A stretch of DNA of 64,000 nt from Acrocarpospora phusangensis (GCF_016862995.1 NZ_BOOA01000037.1:23156-87155); one strand, 5' to 3'. Numbered from the stretch's first letter, positions 48,872-58,314 are shown. The notes: a model not told the origin generated them from the sequence alone. Translations and numbers: made by a program.

Positions 48872-49708
48872 TTGGCGCGGCCCGTTCTGATCTCCGTTGG
48901 CGTGAGCGGCGGGGCGTTTCTCCTGGTGATCGCGGCCGTCGCGGCCGGACCTGAGTACGGCTATCGCGGCGAAGAAGACCTCGCGCCCTTCATGCTGATC
49001 GCCTCGGCTATCGGCTTCGCCTGCGTCGTCCTGGCTTGGGCGGTGCGGGCGGGTCTCGCGTGGATCGCGGCGACGGCGGCGCCCCAGTCCGCGCGGGTGA
49101 CGGCATATCACTCCGTCACGGGCGGCAGAGGAAGGATGAAGGTCTACACGTCCTCGGCTTTCCTCGAAATCACCTCCGGCGCGACCGGCAAGGCTCGATA
49201 TCAGCGCGTCATGTGGGATCCGGTGCTGAACCAGATCCCCCAGGAATTCGCCGTCCAGGTACGAGTCCGGGGATGGGGACGCCTGCGGCGCGCGGTCGTC
49301 GATTTACCTGGAGGCCGCATATGGCCGGCGGGCCGTCTACGCCGCAGGACACCCAGGTTCGCTTTCCTGACCTCCCGAGATCCATCGGAATCCAAACCAC
49401 CGCGCCCCCAACTCATCTTCATCCTCCTCGCCGCTTTCGTAGGAATCCAACTGGGCCTCAACGGGCTGGCCGGCCCGCTCGGCGTCCTGGCGAACGTCGG
49501 GCTCGCGATCGCGGGCGTGATCTTCTGGTGGGCATGGACGGGCGGCGACGCCATCACGGAGGACCTCCAGAACCGCGAGGCCTCCAACCAACGGCCTGTA
49601 TGGCTGACACGCATAGCGGTGCCGGATACGAGGCCGTACCGACAGAGGAACGGCGGGAGAGGCCGCCGGAGACGGGGAAGATCAGGCACCGGCCGCAGAC
49701 GGCGCTAG
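48872..49708 (+). CDS. Hypothetical membrane protein
   Basis: A 278-residue protein starting at TTG 48872. Two helices lie near the N-terminus (about 7-27 and 38-62), then a soluble segment with a VTAYHSVTGGRGRMKVYTSS beta stretch, then two more helices (about 186-204 and 206-224), and a highly basic tail rich in RRRR. No family recognised. A small palindrome ACCCCC-T-GGGGGT at 48847-48859 lies just upstream and could mask the ribosome site. The 186-base gap to the left also holds a short open frame (48687-48818) of doubtful status. Confidence 0.65.
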   Translation: MARPVLISVGVSGGAFLLVIAAVAAGPEYGYRGEEDLAPFMLIASAIGFACVVLAWAVRAGLAWIAATAAPQSARVTAYHSVTGGRGRMKVYTSSAFLEITSGATGKARYQRVMWDPVLNQIPQEFAVQVRVRGWGRLRRAVVDLPGGRIWPAGRLRRRTPRFAFLTSRDPSESKPPRPQLIFILLAAFVGIQLGLNGLAGPLGVLANVGLAIAGVIFWWAWTGGDAITEDLQNREASNQRPVWLTRIAVPDTRPYRQRNGGRGRRRRGRSGTGRRRR

Positions 49709-49746
49709 ACGGGCTGCGCGAAATGATCGTTGGGTACGGTGGGGTC

Positions 49747-50208
49747 GTGTATGGCTGGGTCCGAATCCTGGTGGTCCTCACGGTGCTGGCCGGGTGTGGG
49801 GCTCAGCACCAGGGAAACGCGGCGCCGACTCCGAGGGAAAGGGTGCCGATGGCGGACCCTGAAGAGCCGATCGCGGTTGCCGGAGATGATCCTCGGATCT
49901 ATGTGAATCAGACGGGGCTGTGGATGCAGGCCGGAACTCCGCCGAGTCGTCTGGCGTACAGGTCTGACGGTAAGTGCTTGGTGCTGGTGACCGATGAGGG
50001 AAGGACACTTGTTCCCGCTTGGCCTCCTGGGAGCCGGCCGATCAGCGAAGGAGGGAGGCGTGGTGTCGATGCTCCGGGGATCGGGCGGGTGTTCGACGGG
50101 GATCGTATCCCCGATGTCGGGGGTGGGTATTGGGCTGCGGATCGTCCCGAACTCGCCGGTGTGATGGTGCCGAAGAGTTGTCGGAGCAGCGCTTTCTGGG
50201 TCTTCTAG
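49747..50208 (+). CDS. Small lipoprotein, unknown function
   Basis: About 153 residues from GTG 49747, with a short hydrophobic signal (VRILVVLTVLAGC) ending in a perfect LAGC lipobox. An in-frame ATG at 49723 is an alternative start. The mature part is about 130 residues with a Pro/Gly-rich linker, repeated aromatic strands (IYVNQTGLWMQ, LAYRSDGKCLVL), and two cysteines (KCLVL, KSCRSS). It is probably membrane-tethered outside the cell. No family recognised; it may be cotranscribed with the membrane protein to its left. Confidence 0.7.
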   Translation: MYGWVRILVVLTVLAGCGAQHQGNAAPTPRERVPMADPEEPIAVAGDDPRIYVNQTGLWMQAGTPPSRLAYRSDGKCLVLVTDEGRTLVPAWPPGSRPISEGGRRGVDAPGIGRVFDGDRIPDVGGGYWAADRPELAGVMVPKSCRSSAFWVF

Positions 50209-50326
50209 AACCGCGAAACACCAGCCGTGTCCAAGGGTGCCGCAAGTGGGGGTGCCGACGATGGGATCGGGCCGTGGATCACTGTCGCGGCTCGTCGGAG
50301 CGGACACCGTCCACGGGGGGAACAAG

Positions 50327-50509
50327 GTGAGTCTTTCGAAGAGCGGCCGGGTCAAGCGGGTCTTGGCCGTGGTGGCGGCGCTGGCGGTTCTGGGCGGCGT
50401 CATCGGTGTGCTCGAACGTGTTTCGGCCACGGGAAAGAAGAACGGCGACAGTGGGGACGTGGTCGCCGGATCCAACTACAGGCGGTTTGGGCAGGAGACC
50501 AATAATTAA
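50327..50509 (+). CDS. Small single-pass membrane protein
   Basis: A 60-residue protein from GTG 50327 behind GGGGGG. A basic N-terminus (SLSKSGRVKR) precedes one hydrophobic helix (VLAVVAALAVLGGVIGVL), then a polar tail ending QETNN. An in-frame ATG at 50237 would add 30 residues without domain character. A strong terminator begins 64 bases after the stop. Function unknown. Confidence 0.55.
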   Translation: MSLSKSGRVKRVLAVVAALAVLGGVIGVLERVSATGKKNGDSGDVVAGSNYRRFGQETNN

Positions 50510-50573
50510 CCGCGGATCCGCCGGCCCTGGTTCCCTGCGCATTACCCGCCTTCTTGTGTGCGTACAGCAAAGA

Positions 50574-50606
50574 GCCCGGCCGGGGGAAACCGGCCGGGCC
50601 CTTTTT
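50574..50606 (+). terminator. Intrinsic terminator with T-run
   Basis: A perfect 10-bp stem GCCCGGCCGG / CCGGCCGGGC (50574-50583, 50590-50599) with loop GGGAAA, followed by CCTTTTT. It lies between the small membrane gene and the convergent carboxypeptidase, and can act on both. Confidence 0.92.
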
Positions 50607-50610
50607 GAAA

Positions 50611-53400
50611 TTAGGCGACGACGGAGCGGAGCGGGATGCCCGCCACGTTCAGGTCGTTGACAAGGTCGCGGACGTAGGGGTGCTCGTCCGCCGGGAGGCC
50701 CTCAGGGTTGGGGATCGTGAGGTACGTCGAGCCGTCGGCGCTCGCGATCTGCGCCGTGCCGGTGTACCGCTCGACCACCGCCTGAGTGCGGGCGAGGTCG
50801 GCGTCGGCCACCTGGATGACGATCGGCCGCCACTCGCCGCCCAGGTTGGGCAGCTCCTGGACCTCGGCGGCCGGCGGCACCGGCCGGGCGGACCGCTGCT
50901 GCGCGGCGGGGGCGCCCTCCGGCTGGAGCAGCGCGTTGGCCACCAGGTGGATGCCGTTCTCGTTGTACGCCCGGAACAGCGGGTTGTACGCGAACAGAAC
51001 CGCGTGCCCGGCCCCGGTCGGCTCGTTGGTCAGAGCCACGGTGCCCTTCAGCGTGTCGGATCCCACGGTGTACCCGTTGGACCAGAACCGGCCGTCGGCG
51101 GGGTAGGTGAGCACGTTGGTGCCGGTCGTGCTCGGGTTGAGGATCGGGTCGCCGTTGTTGAACTGGAAGTCCTCCGCCGGACGGCCGAGGGCGACCGGGT
51201 CGGCGGTGGCCGTGTCCACCCGGAAGTGGGAGCCGATGACCTGGTAGCCGGTCGGCTTGGCCTTCTCGGTGGTGGAGGTCAGGCCGGCGGCGCGGGCCAC
51301 CCGGGTGCCCTCGTTGCGGAGCCCGAGGTAGGTGCCGCCCGCGGCCACCCACTGCTTGAGGTTGGCCAGGCCCTGCGTGTTCAGGCCGCCGTTGGAGCTG
51401 CTGCCGTCGGGGACGACGAGGGCGGTCCGCTCGGTGAAGGCCGGGGTGTTGCCGTTGATGTCGGCCGTGGTGACCGGCTTGAGGTCGAGGCCCCAGCGGG
51501 AGCCGAGCACGTAGCGCGTCTCGCCGTACGAGCCGGAGGTGGTGCTGATGCCGGTGCCGTTGAACAGGCCGACGTCGGGGGTGCTCAGCGGGGTGCCCGA
51601 AGCCGCGGCTCCGCTGCCGGTGACGGTGACGCCGAGCGAGGTGGCCAGTTCGTCCAGCGCGTGCCGGTCGACCGCGGGGGTGGGCAGGCTGACCACGCCG
51701 GTCTCCAGGTCACGCTGGAGCGGCACGCCCTGGGCGAGCAGCTTGAAGGTGAGCTCGGAGGCCGCCGCCGAATCCAGCGGGTAGGAGTAGGAGCCCTTCT
51801 TCGAGGCGCCCTGGGCGACGCCGCCCTCCGGCTTCCTGACCAGCTGGGCCTGCGGCGACAGCGCGTCGCCGGTGTAGATCGTGTCCACGCCCGCCAGGAG
51901 CGGGTTGCTCCAGGAGGAGACGTCGTAGAAGTACGGGAACGGCGTGTAGGGGTCCTCGCCGAGGGTCGCCTGGATCCAGTGCTTCTGCGGCTGGTTCATC
52001 GGAATCCAGTACGCGCCCGCGGGCACCTCGAGGTTGCTGGCGCTGCGGCCGCCGAAGATCCGGGCGCTGGGCACCGTGACGGGCTTCGTCAGCCGGTAGA
52101 CCTCGACGTCCATGCCGCGCAGCCGCTCGACCAGCTTGCGCACGTCGCCGATCTGGCGGTCGGGCAGCAGGAAGTACGAACGGATCTTGAGGTCGGGCAC
52201 CGGGAACTGCACGGTGTTGGTCGGCTGCACGACCTCGTTGGGCTGGAGGGTGCCCGCGGCGCCCTCGGCGAGCGCGGTCTTCCAGATCGAGTAGTAGCTG
52301 CTGAGGATCTCGTGCCGGTTGGCCGAGGCCCAGCCGACCGTCGCCCACTGGGTGTTGAACTGCTGCTGCACCCGGTCCTGTACGGCCGAGGTGCTGCCCT
52401 TCTCGTACGTCATGCCGGCGGCGCCGAAGCCGGTGGCCGGCACGGTGTCGCCGTACCCCATGTAGAACAGGTCGTACGTGGCGTAGTTGAAGTAGCACTC
52501 GGTGGTGACGGCGCCGCCGCAGGCGCCGTTGAAGCCGAAGCCGGCGGCGTTCGCCGCGCCGATCCGGTTGATCCAGTCGACCGGCTGGTCGGCGATCTCG
52601 TGGTGGATGGGGTCGGCGTTCGGCGGGAAGAAGTACTGCCGGCCGCCCATCTCGTGCGCGTCGACGAAGACCTGCGGCGGGTACTTCCGCAGCAGTTCGA
52701 TCTTGCCGTCGGTCTCCGGCTGGGTGCGGGCGAACCAGTCCCGGTTCAGGTCGAACCCGTAGTCGTTCTGCCGGCGGTTGGCGTCGCGGCCGTCCGGGTT
52801 CTGGGTCGGCACGATGATCGTGATCAGGTTGTCGTTGCGCTCGGCCACGTCGCAGGACAGGTTGGCGGCCAGCTCGTACAGGGTCTGGAGCGAGGCGTCC
52901 GCGCCGCTCTTCTCGCCGCCGTGCACGTTGCCCGCGATGTAGACGATGGCCGGGGAGTCGTCGGCGATGCGCGCCGCCTTGCTCTCGGTGAGGGTGCGCG
53001 GGTCGCGCAGCGCGGCGATGTCGTCGGCGATCTTCTTCAGCCGCGCGTCGGACACGTTGCCCGGGTTGGACACGATGGCGTACGGCAGGTCCTGGCCGGA
53101 GACGCTGTGCGCCATCGTGCCCGTACGGACACGGTCGGAGGTGCCGCCGACGGCCTGGACGTAGTTCTTGATCTCTTCGGTGGTGAGGATTCTGGGCTGT
53201 CCCGAACCCAGGGGGAAACCGAAGAACTGCTCGGGACTAGGGACATTGGTCACATGGGCGTTGGCGTCGGTGGTGCAGTCGGCCGGGTCGGCCTGCGCCG
53301 CCGCCGTCGGCGTCAGGACGAACGCGGCCGACACGAGGACCGCGACACCTAACGCCTTGCCATAGGGGGATCTACTGCGCACCGCTGCGCGAAACCGCAT
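50611..53400 (-). CDS. Secreted M14 zinc carboxypeptidase with large C-terminal region
   Basis: A 929-residue exported metallopeptidase. The signal peptide runs to about residue 38 (ending AAAQA). The M14 domain (about 65-430) shows the zinc site HGGE in AGNVHGGEKSG, the NPDGRDANRR segment, the DLNRDW element and the third zinc ligand in FVDAHEMGG. The region after about 500 has beta-rich stretches and a segment (ALVVPDGSSSNGGLNTQG, GTYLGLRNEG) like a class-I glutamine-amidotransferase fold, often attached to secreted M14 proteins. The ATG at 53400 follows GGAGGCG. It probably digests extracellular peptides. Confidence 0.92.
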   Translation of the reverse strand: MRFRAAVRSRSPYGKALGVAVLVSAAFVLTPTAAAQADPADCTTDANAHVTNVPSPEQFFGFPLGSGQPRILTTEEIKNYVQAVGGTSDRVRTGTMAHSVSGQDLPYAIVSNPGNVSDARLKKIADDIAALRDPRTLTESKAARIADDSPAIVYIAGNVHGGEKSGADASLQTLYELAANLSCDVAERNDNLITIIVPTQNPDGRDANRRQNDYGFDLNRDWFARTQPETDGKIELLRKYPPQVFVDAHEMGGRQYFFPPNADPIHHEIADQPVDWINRIGAANAAGFGFNGACGGAVTTECYFNYATYDLFYMGYGDTVPATGFGAAGMTYEKGSTSAVQDRVQQQFNTQWATVGWASANRHEILSSYYSIWKTALAEGAAGTLQPNEVVQPTNTVQFPVPDLKIRSYFLLPDRQIGDVRKLVERLRGMDVEVYRLTKPVTVPSARIFGGRSASNLEVPAGAYWIPMNQPQKHWIQATLGEDPYTPFPYFYDVSSWSNPLLAGVDTIYTGDALSPQAQLVRKPEGGVAQGASKKGSYSYPLDSAAASELTFKLLAQGVPLQRDLETGVVSLPTPAVDRHALDELATSLGVTVTGSGAAASGTPLSTPDVGLFNGTGISTTSGSYGETRYVLGSRWGLDLKPVTTADINGNTPAFTERTALVVPDGSSSNGGLNTQGLANLKQWVAAGGTYLGLRNEGTRVARAAGLTSTTEKAKPTGYQVIGSHFRVDTATADPVALGRPAEDFQFNNGDPILNPSTTGTNVLTYPADGRFWSNGYTVGSDTLKGTVALTNEPTGAGHAVLFAYNPLFRAYNENGIHLVANALLQPEGAPAAQQRSARPVPPAAEVQELPNLGGEWRPIVIQVADADLARTQAVVERYTGTAQIASADGSTYLTIPNPEGLPADEHPYVRDLVNDLNVAGIPLRSVVA

Positions 53401-53766
53401 CTCGCCTCCAGGGCGGAGGGACGGGGGTGCTCGGGAAGAGGCCCGTCCAGGGAACACAAAACCTCTGCGGACGGTATTGGAGCGCAACAAAACGGACAAG
53501 ATGGAGCGGAATCCAACTGTCACGTTTCTGCCCATGTGAGAAGACCGTTTTCCCAGGTCGGAATGGTTTAACGCGACCAAATCACCTCTTTATAACGACC
53601 CATAACAACTAGGCGTCGAGACGGGAACGACCCTTCCGAAATTTTCGGCGGTTCGGCTTCCCGGCTGGTGGGGGTTTCCCATCATTTGACGGGATCGGGG
53701 GTGGGGCCGAGGGTTAGCGTCGTTTGGAGCGGTCTAAAGCGAGGGCTGAGCTTCGAGGACGGGTTC
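53401..53766. other. Divergent promoter region, no gene
   Basis: 366 bases between the M14 gene and the large secreted protein. The block 53590-53612 is unusually A/T-rich (TTTATAACGACCCATAACAA) and, read on the minus strand, contains GTTAT-GGGTC-GTTAT direct repeats, the most promoter-like part. TTGACG at 53686 could be a -35 for the plus-strand gene. No palindrome, riboswitch-like fold or small gene was recognised. Confidence 0.4.
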
Positions 53767-55983
53767 ATGGGTGTGCGCCTTTTATCGAGATTGCCGGCGA
53801 GGGTTTTCGCGGGTCTCGTGTTGCTTCTGTCGTTCGTCGTGGTGGCCCCGGCGTCGGCGGCGGTGTTCTGCTACGGCGGGGGGATGATTCACGCTGATCT
53901 GGTCGATGACGGGACCGGGCAGCCGAACCGGTTCATTCAGAAGTTCCCGGCGGTCATCGAGTTCTCCACCGAGGGGTTCGAGCGCGTCCAGGAGGAGGAC
54001 TGCCGGCAGGCCACGCTGACGGTGCAGCACACGATCCTGGCGTCCGGGCGGAGTGTGTCGCTGGGGACCAGCGGAAGCACGCGCGTGACCGTGACCGAGG
54101 CCGATGTGTCGATCGGTGGCGGGTATCCGTACTGCCGGATCTGCGTGCGGTTCAGGACCATCATGATGGACGGGGTCAACGCGGCCGTCCCGATGTACGA
54201 CTCGACGGGCACCTCGGGATATTTCCCGGCGCCCGCGACGCCCGGGGCGGATTACGACGGCGACGGGGTCGACGACGGGGACGACTCCTGTCCGAGCGAG
54301 CCCGGCCCCGCCTCGAACAACGGCTGCCCGGACGGGTCGGCCACGCCGTCCCCCAGTCCTTCGGGGGAACCGTCAGCGGAGCCGTCTCCCAGTCCGACGT
54401 GTCAGGCCCCGGCCGTACGGCTGGAGCAGGCGCTTGACGGCGACGGCGTCGCGCTGACCGCGACCGTGGAGTTCAGCACCGATCCGGCCGGTTTCGACTA
54501 CCAGTGGCGGCAGGTGAGCGGCCCGGGAACGGCCACGTTCGGCCCCACGCTGGTCGCCAGCCTCGGCCGGACGGTGATCGTCAGCAACACGGTGCGGTTC
54601 TCGCAGCGGGGCGCGCACGTGCTGGAGTTCACCGCCGCCAAGCCCGGCTGCTCGACCGAGTCGGAGATCCGGGTCGGCGGCATCGAGATCCGGGTCGACA
54701 CCTCCGACGCGCACGGCCTCCTGGAGGGGACGGTCGCCCCCGCCACCGGCGAGTGCCCGGTCACGCTGACGGTGAAGAGCACCCGGGACGCCCAGGTGTG
54801 GAACGGCGTGGTGCCGTCCGCGCAGAGCGGCGCGGCGCTTCCGCCGCGTCCGGAGACGCGCTGGCCGCGAGTGGTCAACCCGAACGGCGCCGCGCTGCTG
54901 GGCCCCGACGCGTACGGCACGCTGACCTGGCCGGGAGCATGCCTGTCCGAACCCGACCAGTTCATCAGCTTCGCGTACGACATCACCGACCAGGCCGCGC
55001 TGAACATGCAGGCCGTGGAGATCGTGACGAAGATCCTCAGCATGGGGTGGCTGAGCCAGACCGGCCTCCAGAACGACCTCACGAAGATCGCCGCCTTCCA
55101 GCGGGCTTTGCGGGGAGACGCGAAGAAGTTGTGGGAGTGCGTCGCCGGGCTGCAACTGCGGCCGGAGCCGTCCGGGGCGTTCCTCTGCGCGATGTCGCCG
55201 CTCGTCGGGCTGATCAACGACCCGCCGGCGATGGAACGCCTGGTCGACCAGCTGGCCGCGCTGGGCGGCGGCTTCTACGTCACCGAGGAGACCAGGCGGG
55301 CCTGGGAGGCGGTGACCAAGCTCGACCCCGTGAACCTCGCCAAGTACCTGCGCATGCTCACCCTGGAATACACCCCGGGCTTCGCGGAGCAGGAGGCCGA
55401 CGAGCAGAAGAAGGAGATCGAGCGGCTCACCACGATCTTCAACACCGACGAGGCGAGCCAGCAGCAGGCCCAGCGGAACCTCACCGAGCACCTGGAGAAG
55501 ATCAAGACCGCTCGGGCCGACCTGAAGGCAGCGAAGGACTACACGAAGGCCGAGCAGGCGCTGGCCAAGTGCCTCAACCGGCGCAACACCGGCTGCCCGG
55601 CGGAGAAGGCCGCGCTGAACTCGGCCCGGCTGGTCCTGGTGCCGATCGCCCAGAAGTACGGCCTGCCCGCCGACTCCGCGGTGGCCGGCCGGATCTCCGC
55701 CCTCATCGACTCGATGGACCGGCAGACGGACGTGCTCAAGCAGGCGATCCGGCAGGCCGACGAGGTGGTCGCGGTGAGCAAGGCCGCCCTCAAGGAGGCC
55801 AACCGGGTGTTCGCGTCGCTGGAGAAGATGGCGGTCGTGGCCGAGGTGCTGGACCCGGTCCTGGAGATCGTCGAGCAGAGCTTCGCCTACTACGACGCGC
55901 ACCAGAAGGGCATCACCACGGGCGCGATCTACTTCGTCGCCTGCGGGCCGGGGAGCCGGAAGCCGGTCTGCGTGACCAGGTGA
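53767..55983 (+). CDS. Large secreted protein with TSP3-like calcium repeat and coiled-coil
   Basis: A 738-residue exported protein, no named family. A signal peptide covers about 1-32 (ending APASA). An N-terminal Cys-containing beta domain (about 33-165) leads to a thrombospondin type-3-like Asp motif (DYDGDGVDDGDDSCPSEPG, about 178-196), then a Pro/Ser linker. A PKD/immunoglobulin-like domain follows (about 220-320). The C-terminal half is helical: Gln/Glu/Lys-rich coiled-coil at about 530-600 (EKKEIERL-type heptads, TKAEQALAKC) and 650-705. It looks like an extracellular matrix or surface protein. The ATG at 53767 is the signal-peptide start. Confidence 0.82.
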   Translation: MGVRLLSRLPARVFAGLVLLLSFVVVAPASAAVFCYGGGMIHADLVDDGTGQPNRFIQKFPAVIEFSTEGFERVQEEDCRQATLTVQHTILASGRSVSLGTSGSTRVTVTEADVSIGGGYPYCRICVRFRTIMMDGVNAAVPMYDSTGTSGYFPAPATPGADYDGDGVDDGDDSCPSEPGPASNNGCPDGSATPSPSPSGEPSAEPSPSPTCQAPAVRLEQALDGDGVALTATVEFSTDPAGFDYQWRQVSGPGTATFGPTLVASLGRTVIVSNTVRFSQRGAHVLEFTAAKPGCSTESEIRVGGIEIRVDTSDAHGLLEGTVAPATGECPVTLTVKSTRDAQVWNGVVPSAQSGAALPPRPETRWPRVVNPNGAALLGPDAYGTLTWPGACLSEPDQFISFAYDITDQAALNMQAVEIVTKILSMGWLSQTGLQNDLTKIAAFQRALRGDAKKLWECVAGLQLRPEPSGAFLCAMSPLVGLINDPPAMERLVDQLAALGGGFYVTEETRRAWEAVTKLDPVNLAKYLRMLTLEYTPGFAEQEADEQKKEIERLTTIFNTDEASQQQAQRNLTEHLEKIKTARADLKAAKDYTKAEQALAKCLNRRNTGCPAEKAALNSARLVLVPIAQKYGLPADSAVAGRISALIDSMDRQTDVLKQAIRQADEVVAVSKAALKEANRVFASLEKMAVVAEVLDPVLEIVEQSFAYYDAHQKGITTGAIYFVACGPGSRKPVCVTR

Positions 55984-55989
55984 ACCGGT

Positions 55990-56023
55990 CACGGGACCGC
56001 CTCGGTGGAGAGGCGGTCCCGTG
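55990..56023. terminator. Bidirectional terminator hairpin
   Basis: A perfect 14-bp stem (CACGGGACCGCCTC at 55990-56003 with its complement at 56010-56023) with loop GGTGGA, beginning 6 bases after the secreted-protein stop and between convergent genes. Confidence 0.88.
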
Positions 56024-56095
56024 CCGTTCCGGCGGATCTCCCGGGTTCGCGAGGCAGGCGGGAAGGGTGACACCCTGCCCACGAACCGGAGCAGC

Positions 56096-56500
56096 TCAGC
56101 CGGTGATCTCCGGAGAGAGGACGTGACCGCCCTTGTTCACCGCGCCGCTCGTCATGTACCTCTTGCCGGACTCCCTGGTCGAGTAGCACGTGAACGTCCG
56201 GGTCTCCCAGGCCGCGAAGCTCTGGCCGGAACCCTTCATGCAGTACGTGCCGCTTCTGTTGACGAGCCGCCCCAGAGTGATCAGCACGCCGTACGCGGCG
56301 GTGTTCGAGAGGTTCTTGACTTTCAGCACGTGCGCCATGCTGCCCGGGTGCTTCTCGATGCACGCCTGGTAGTCGAAGACCCCCGTGTGTCCCCACGCGG
56401 AGCAGTACGTGGGCACGGAGTCGGCGCCGGCCGGGCTGAGGAAGACTCCGCTCGCGAGCGCGACTGTGGCAAGGGTGACAGCTGTCTTCCGGATTCTCAT
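56096..56500 (-). CDS. Small secreted protein
   Basis: A 134-residue exported protein. The signal peptide is about 1-26 (ending PAGA). The mature domain of about 108 residues has four cysteines (YCSAWG, QACIEK, YCMKGSG, FTCYST) and a beta-rich pattern (AHVLKVKNLSNTAAYGVLIT, FAAWETRTF), suggesting a compact disulfide-bonded fold. Unknown function; it stands alone between terminator and the NadR gene. Confidence 0.78.
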   Translation of the reverse strand: MRIRKTAVTLATVALASGVFLSPAGADSVPTYCSAWGHTGVFDYQACIEKHPGSMAHVLKVKNLSNTAAYGVLITLGRLVNRSGTYCMKGSGQSFAAWETRTFTCYSTRESGKRYMTSGAVNKGGHVLSPEITG

Positions 56501-56536
56501 GCGGGCTCCCCGAAGTGGTCGATCAATGGTGCGAGA

Positions 56537-57667
56537 TCATCCAGGGGTGCCGTACATGCCGCGTATAAGAGGCGTATGCGTGGAGCTGATGAGGGCGTCG
56601 ACGGTGTGGACCGCGGTGGACAGGCGTTCCTCGGGTGAGCCGCGGACGATGACGTGCGGGAGCCCGCGGTCGGTGAGTTCCTGGCGGAAGCGGCGGTCCA
56701 TGGTGTGGCGGATGTGCTCGCCGTCGCGCCAGCCGTCCTGCTCGAAGGGCATGCCGTCCACGCTCGTGTGGATCCACAGGTCGTGCCGGGCTTGTTCGTG
56801 GATGCGGAGAACCTCCTGGCTCGGGGCGCCGAGGTAGCGTTCGTGCCAGAGGGCCGTGCTGAAGGCGTCCGTGTCGCAGAACAGGAGCGGCGAGCCGACC
56901 CGGGCGGCCGCGTCCTCCCACGCGAGTTGTCTCTCCGCGATCAGCGTGAACTCCTCCGGCTCCCACCGGAGATCGTCCAGCCACGGCTCGGGCTCGCCCG
57001 CCGCCTTCGCGCCCCGGCGGGCGAAGGCCAGTTTCTCCTCGCAGTAGGTCCTGCCGTACTCGGGCACCCACCGGGTGGCGGCCCAGACACCGCCGCGACC
57101 GGCGTAGTGCCCGGCCAGCGCGCGGGCCAGCGTGGTCGTGCCGGTGGACTCGGCGCCCACGACCACGACCCGCCGGGCGAGATGCGCCCGTACGGCCGGG
57201 GTGAGCCAGGGCCACGCCGCCACCGGATCCTCCCGCGCCAGGGTCCCGCTCACCGGGTGGCGCCGGCGCTCGGGGTCGACCGCGACATGCTCGGCCGCGA
57301 ACCTGCGGGCCAGTTCCGGTCCGTACGCCTCGGAGGAGAACACCGCGTCGATCGCAGGGCCCTGCGCGCCGTGGGCCAACTCCAGCGCGTGCCGGAACAC
57401 CTCGACGTGCGCGGCCCAGATCTCCGGGTCGTCGTAGTCGATCTCGACGTCGTCGACCACCGGCGCGATCACCACGTGCGGCTGCGGATGCGCCTCCCGC
57501 AGCCAGGCCGTACGGGAGGCCAGCGGGATGCGCTCCGTGGTCGACGCCGCCACGACCACCGTGACCAGCGCGCACTGGCCGGCCGCGGTGTCGATGAGGT
57601 GGTGGTGGCCGGCGTGCGGCGGATAGAACTTGCCGATGACGAGGCCGTGCGCGAACCGGGCGGTCAT
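56537..57667 (-). CDS. nadR: NadR-like NMN adenylyltransferase / ribosylnicotinamide kinase
   Basis: A 376-residue bifunctional NAD-salvage enzyme. The N-terminal nucleotidyltransferase domain has GKFYPPHAGHHHLI with the HxGH motif. The C-terminal kinase domain begins VVVVGAESTGTTTLARALA, a P-loop in which the usual Lys is replaced by Thr, and has a DTDAFSTALW segment. It lacks an N-terminal helix-turn-helix, so it is not the enteric repressor form. It overlaps pnuC as ATGA, so nicotinamide riboside imported by PnuC would be phosphorylated and adenylated here. Confidence 0.9.
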   Translation of the reverse strand: MTARFAHGLVIGKFYPPHAGHHHLIDTAAGQCALVTVVVAASTTERIPLASRTAWLREAHPQPHVVIAPVVDDVEIDYDDPEIWAAHVEVFRHALELAHGAQGPAIDAVFSSEAYGPELARRFAAEHVAVDPERRRHPVSGTLAREDPVAAWPWLTPAVRAHLARRVVVVGAESTGTTTLARALAGHYAGRGGVWAATRWVPEYGRTYCEEKLAFARRGAKAAGEPEPWLDDLRWEPEEFTLIAERQLAWEDAAARVGSPLLFCDTDAFSTALWHERYLGAPSQEVLRIHEQARHDLWIHTSVDGMPFEQDGWRDGEHIRHTMDRRFRQELTDRGLPHVIVRGSPEERLSTAVHTVDALISSTHTPLIRGMYGTPG

Positions 57668-58314
57668 GCCGCGGACGCCGCGAGGGGAGCCGGCTGGGAG
57701 ACCAGGTCGCGGCGCCACGCGCGCAGCCCGGCGACGCACAGCGCCAGGAACAGCACGTAGAGAGCGCTCGTGAGATAGAGCTCCTTGTACGCGTAAAGCG
57801 GGATGTAGATGAGGTCGGCGGCGATCCAGAGCCACCAGGATTCCAGGAGCTTGCGGCACTGGCCGTACGTCGCCATCAGGGAGAGCGCGGTCGTGAGGGC
57901 GTCCCAGATCGGCACGTTCGAGTCGGTCCAGGTGGACAGAACGGCGGTGAGGGACGCGGTGACGGTGGCTCCGGCGAGGATGAGCCAGAGCCATTCGCGG
58001 CGGCCGGTCCTGGAGACGGTTAGGGTGGTCCTGCCGGTTCCGCCGTAGAGCCACTGCCACCAGCCGTACAGGCCGAGGGCGACGTAGACGATCTGGAGGG
58101 CGGCGTCCGCGTACAGGCTGACGCTCAGGAACACGAGCCCGAGCAGGATCACGTTCGCGACGCTGATCGGCCAGTTCCAGACGTTCTGCCGGACCACCAG
58201 CCAGACGGTGAGCACCCCGGTCGCGAACCCCAGCAGCTCCGCCCAACTCGTCGGCACACCGCCCAGCGTGATCGCGGGCTCCAGCAGCGGCCCCAGTAAA
58301 TCGGTCAATGACAC
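57664..58314 (-). CDS. pnuC: PnuC-family nicotinamide riboside transporter
   Basis: A 216-residue integral membrane transporter with about seven helices. It has the PnuC pattern WNWPISVANVILLGLVFLS, ALGLYGWWQWLYGG and a late WLWIAADLIYIPLYAYKELY. GTG 58314 follows AAGGAGG, and the stop overlaps nadR. PnuC works by facilitated diffusion, trapped by downstream phosphorylation. An imperfect palindrome sits about 14 bases upstream of the start. Confidence 0.94.
   Translation of the reverse strand: MSLTDLLGPLLEPAITLGGVPTSWAELLGFATGVLTVWLVVRQNVWNWPISVANVILLGLVFLSVSLYADAALQIVYVALGLYGWWQWLYGGTGRTTLTVSRTGRREWLWLILAGATVTASLTAVLSTWTDSNVPIWDALTTALSLMATYGQCRKLLESWWLWIAADLIYIPLYAYKELYLTSALYVLFLALCVAGLRAWRRDLVSQPAPLAASAA

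Noticed and set aside
57759..57770. GAGAGCGCTCGT resembling the LacI-type operator
   Set aside because: Two mismatches, inside the pnuC coding region and far from glucan genes; probably chance.
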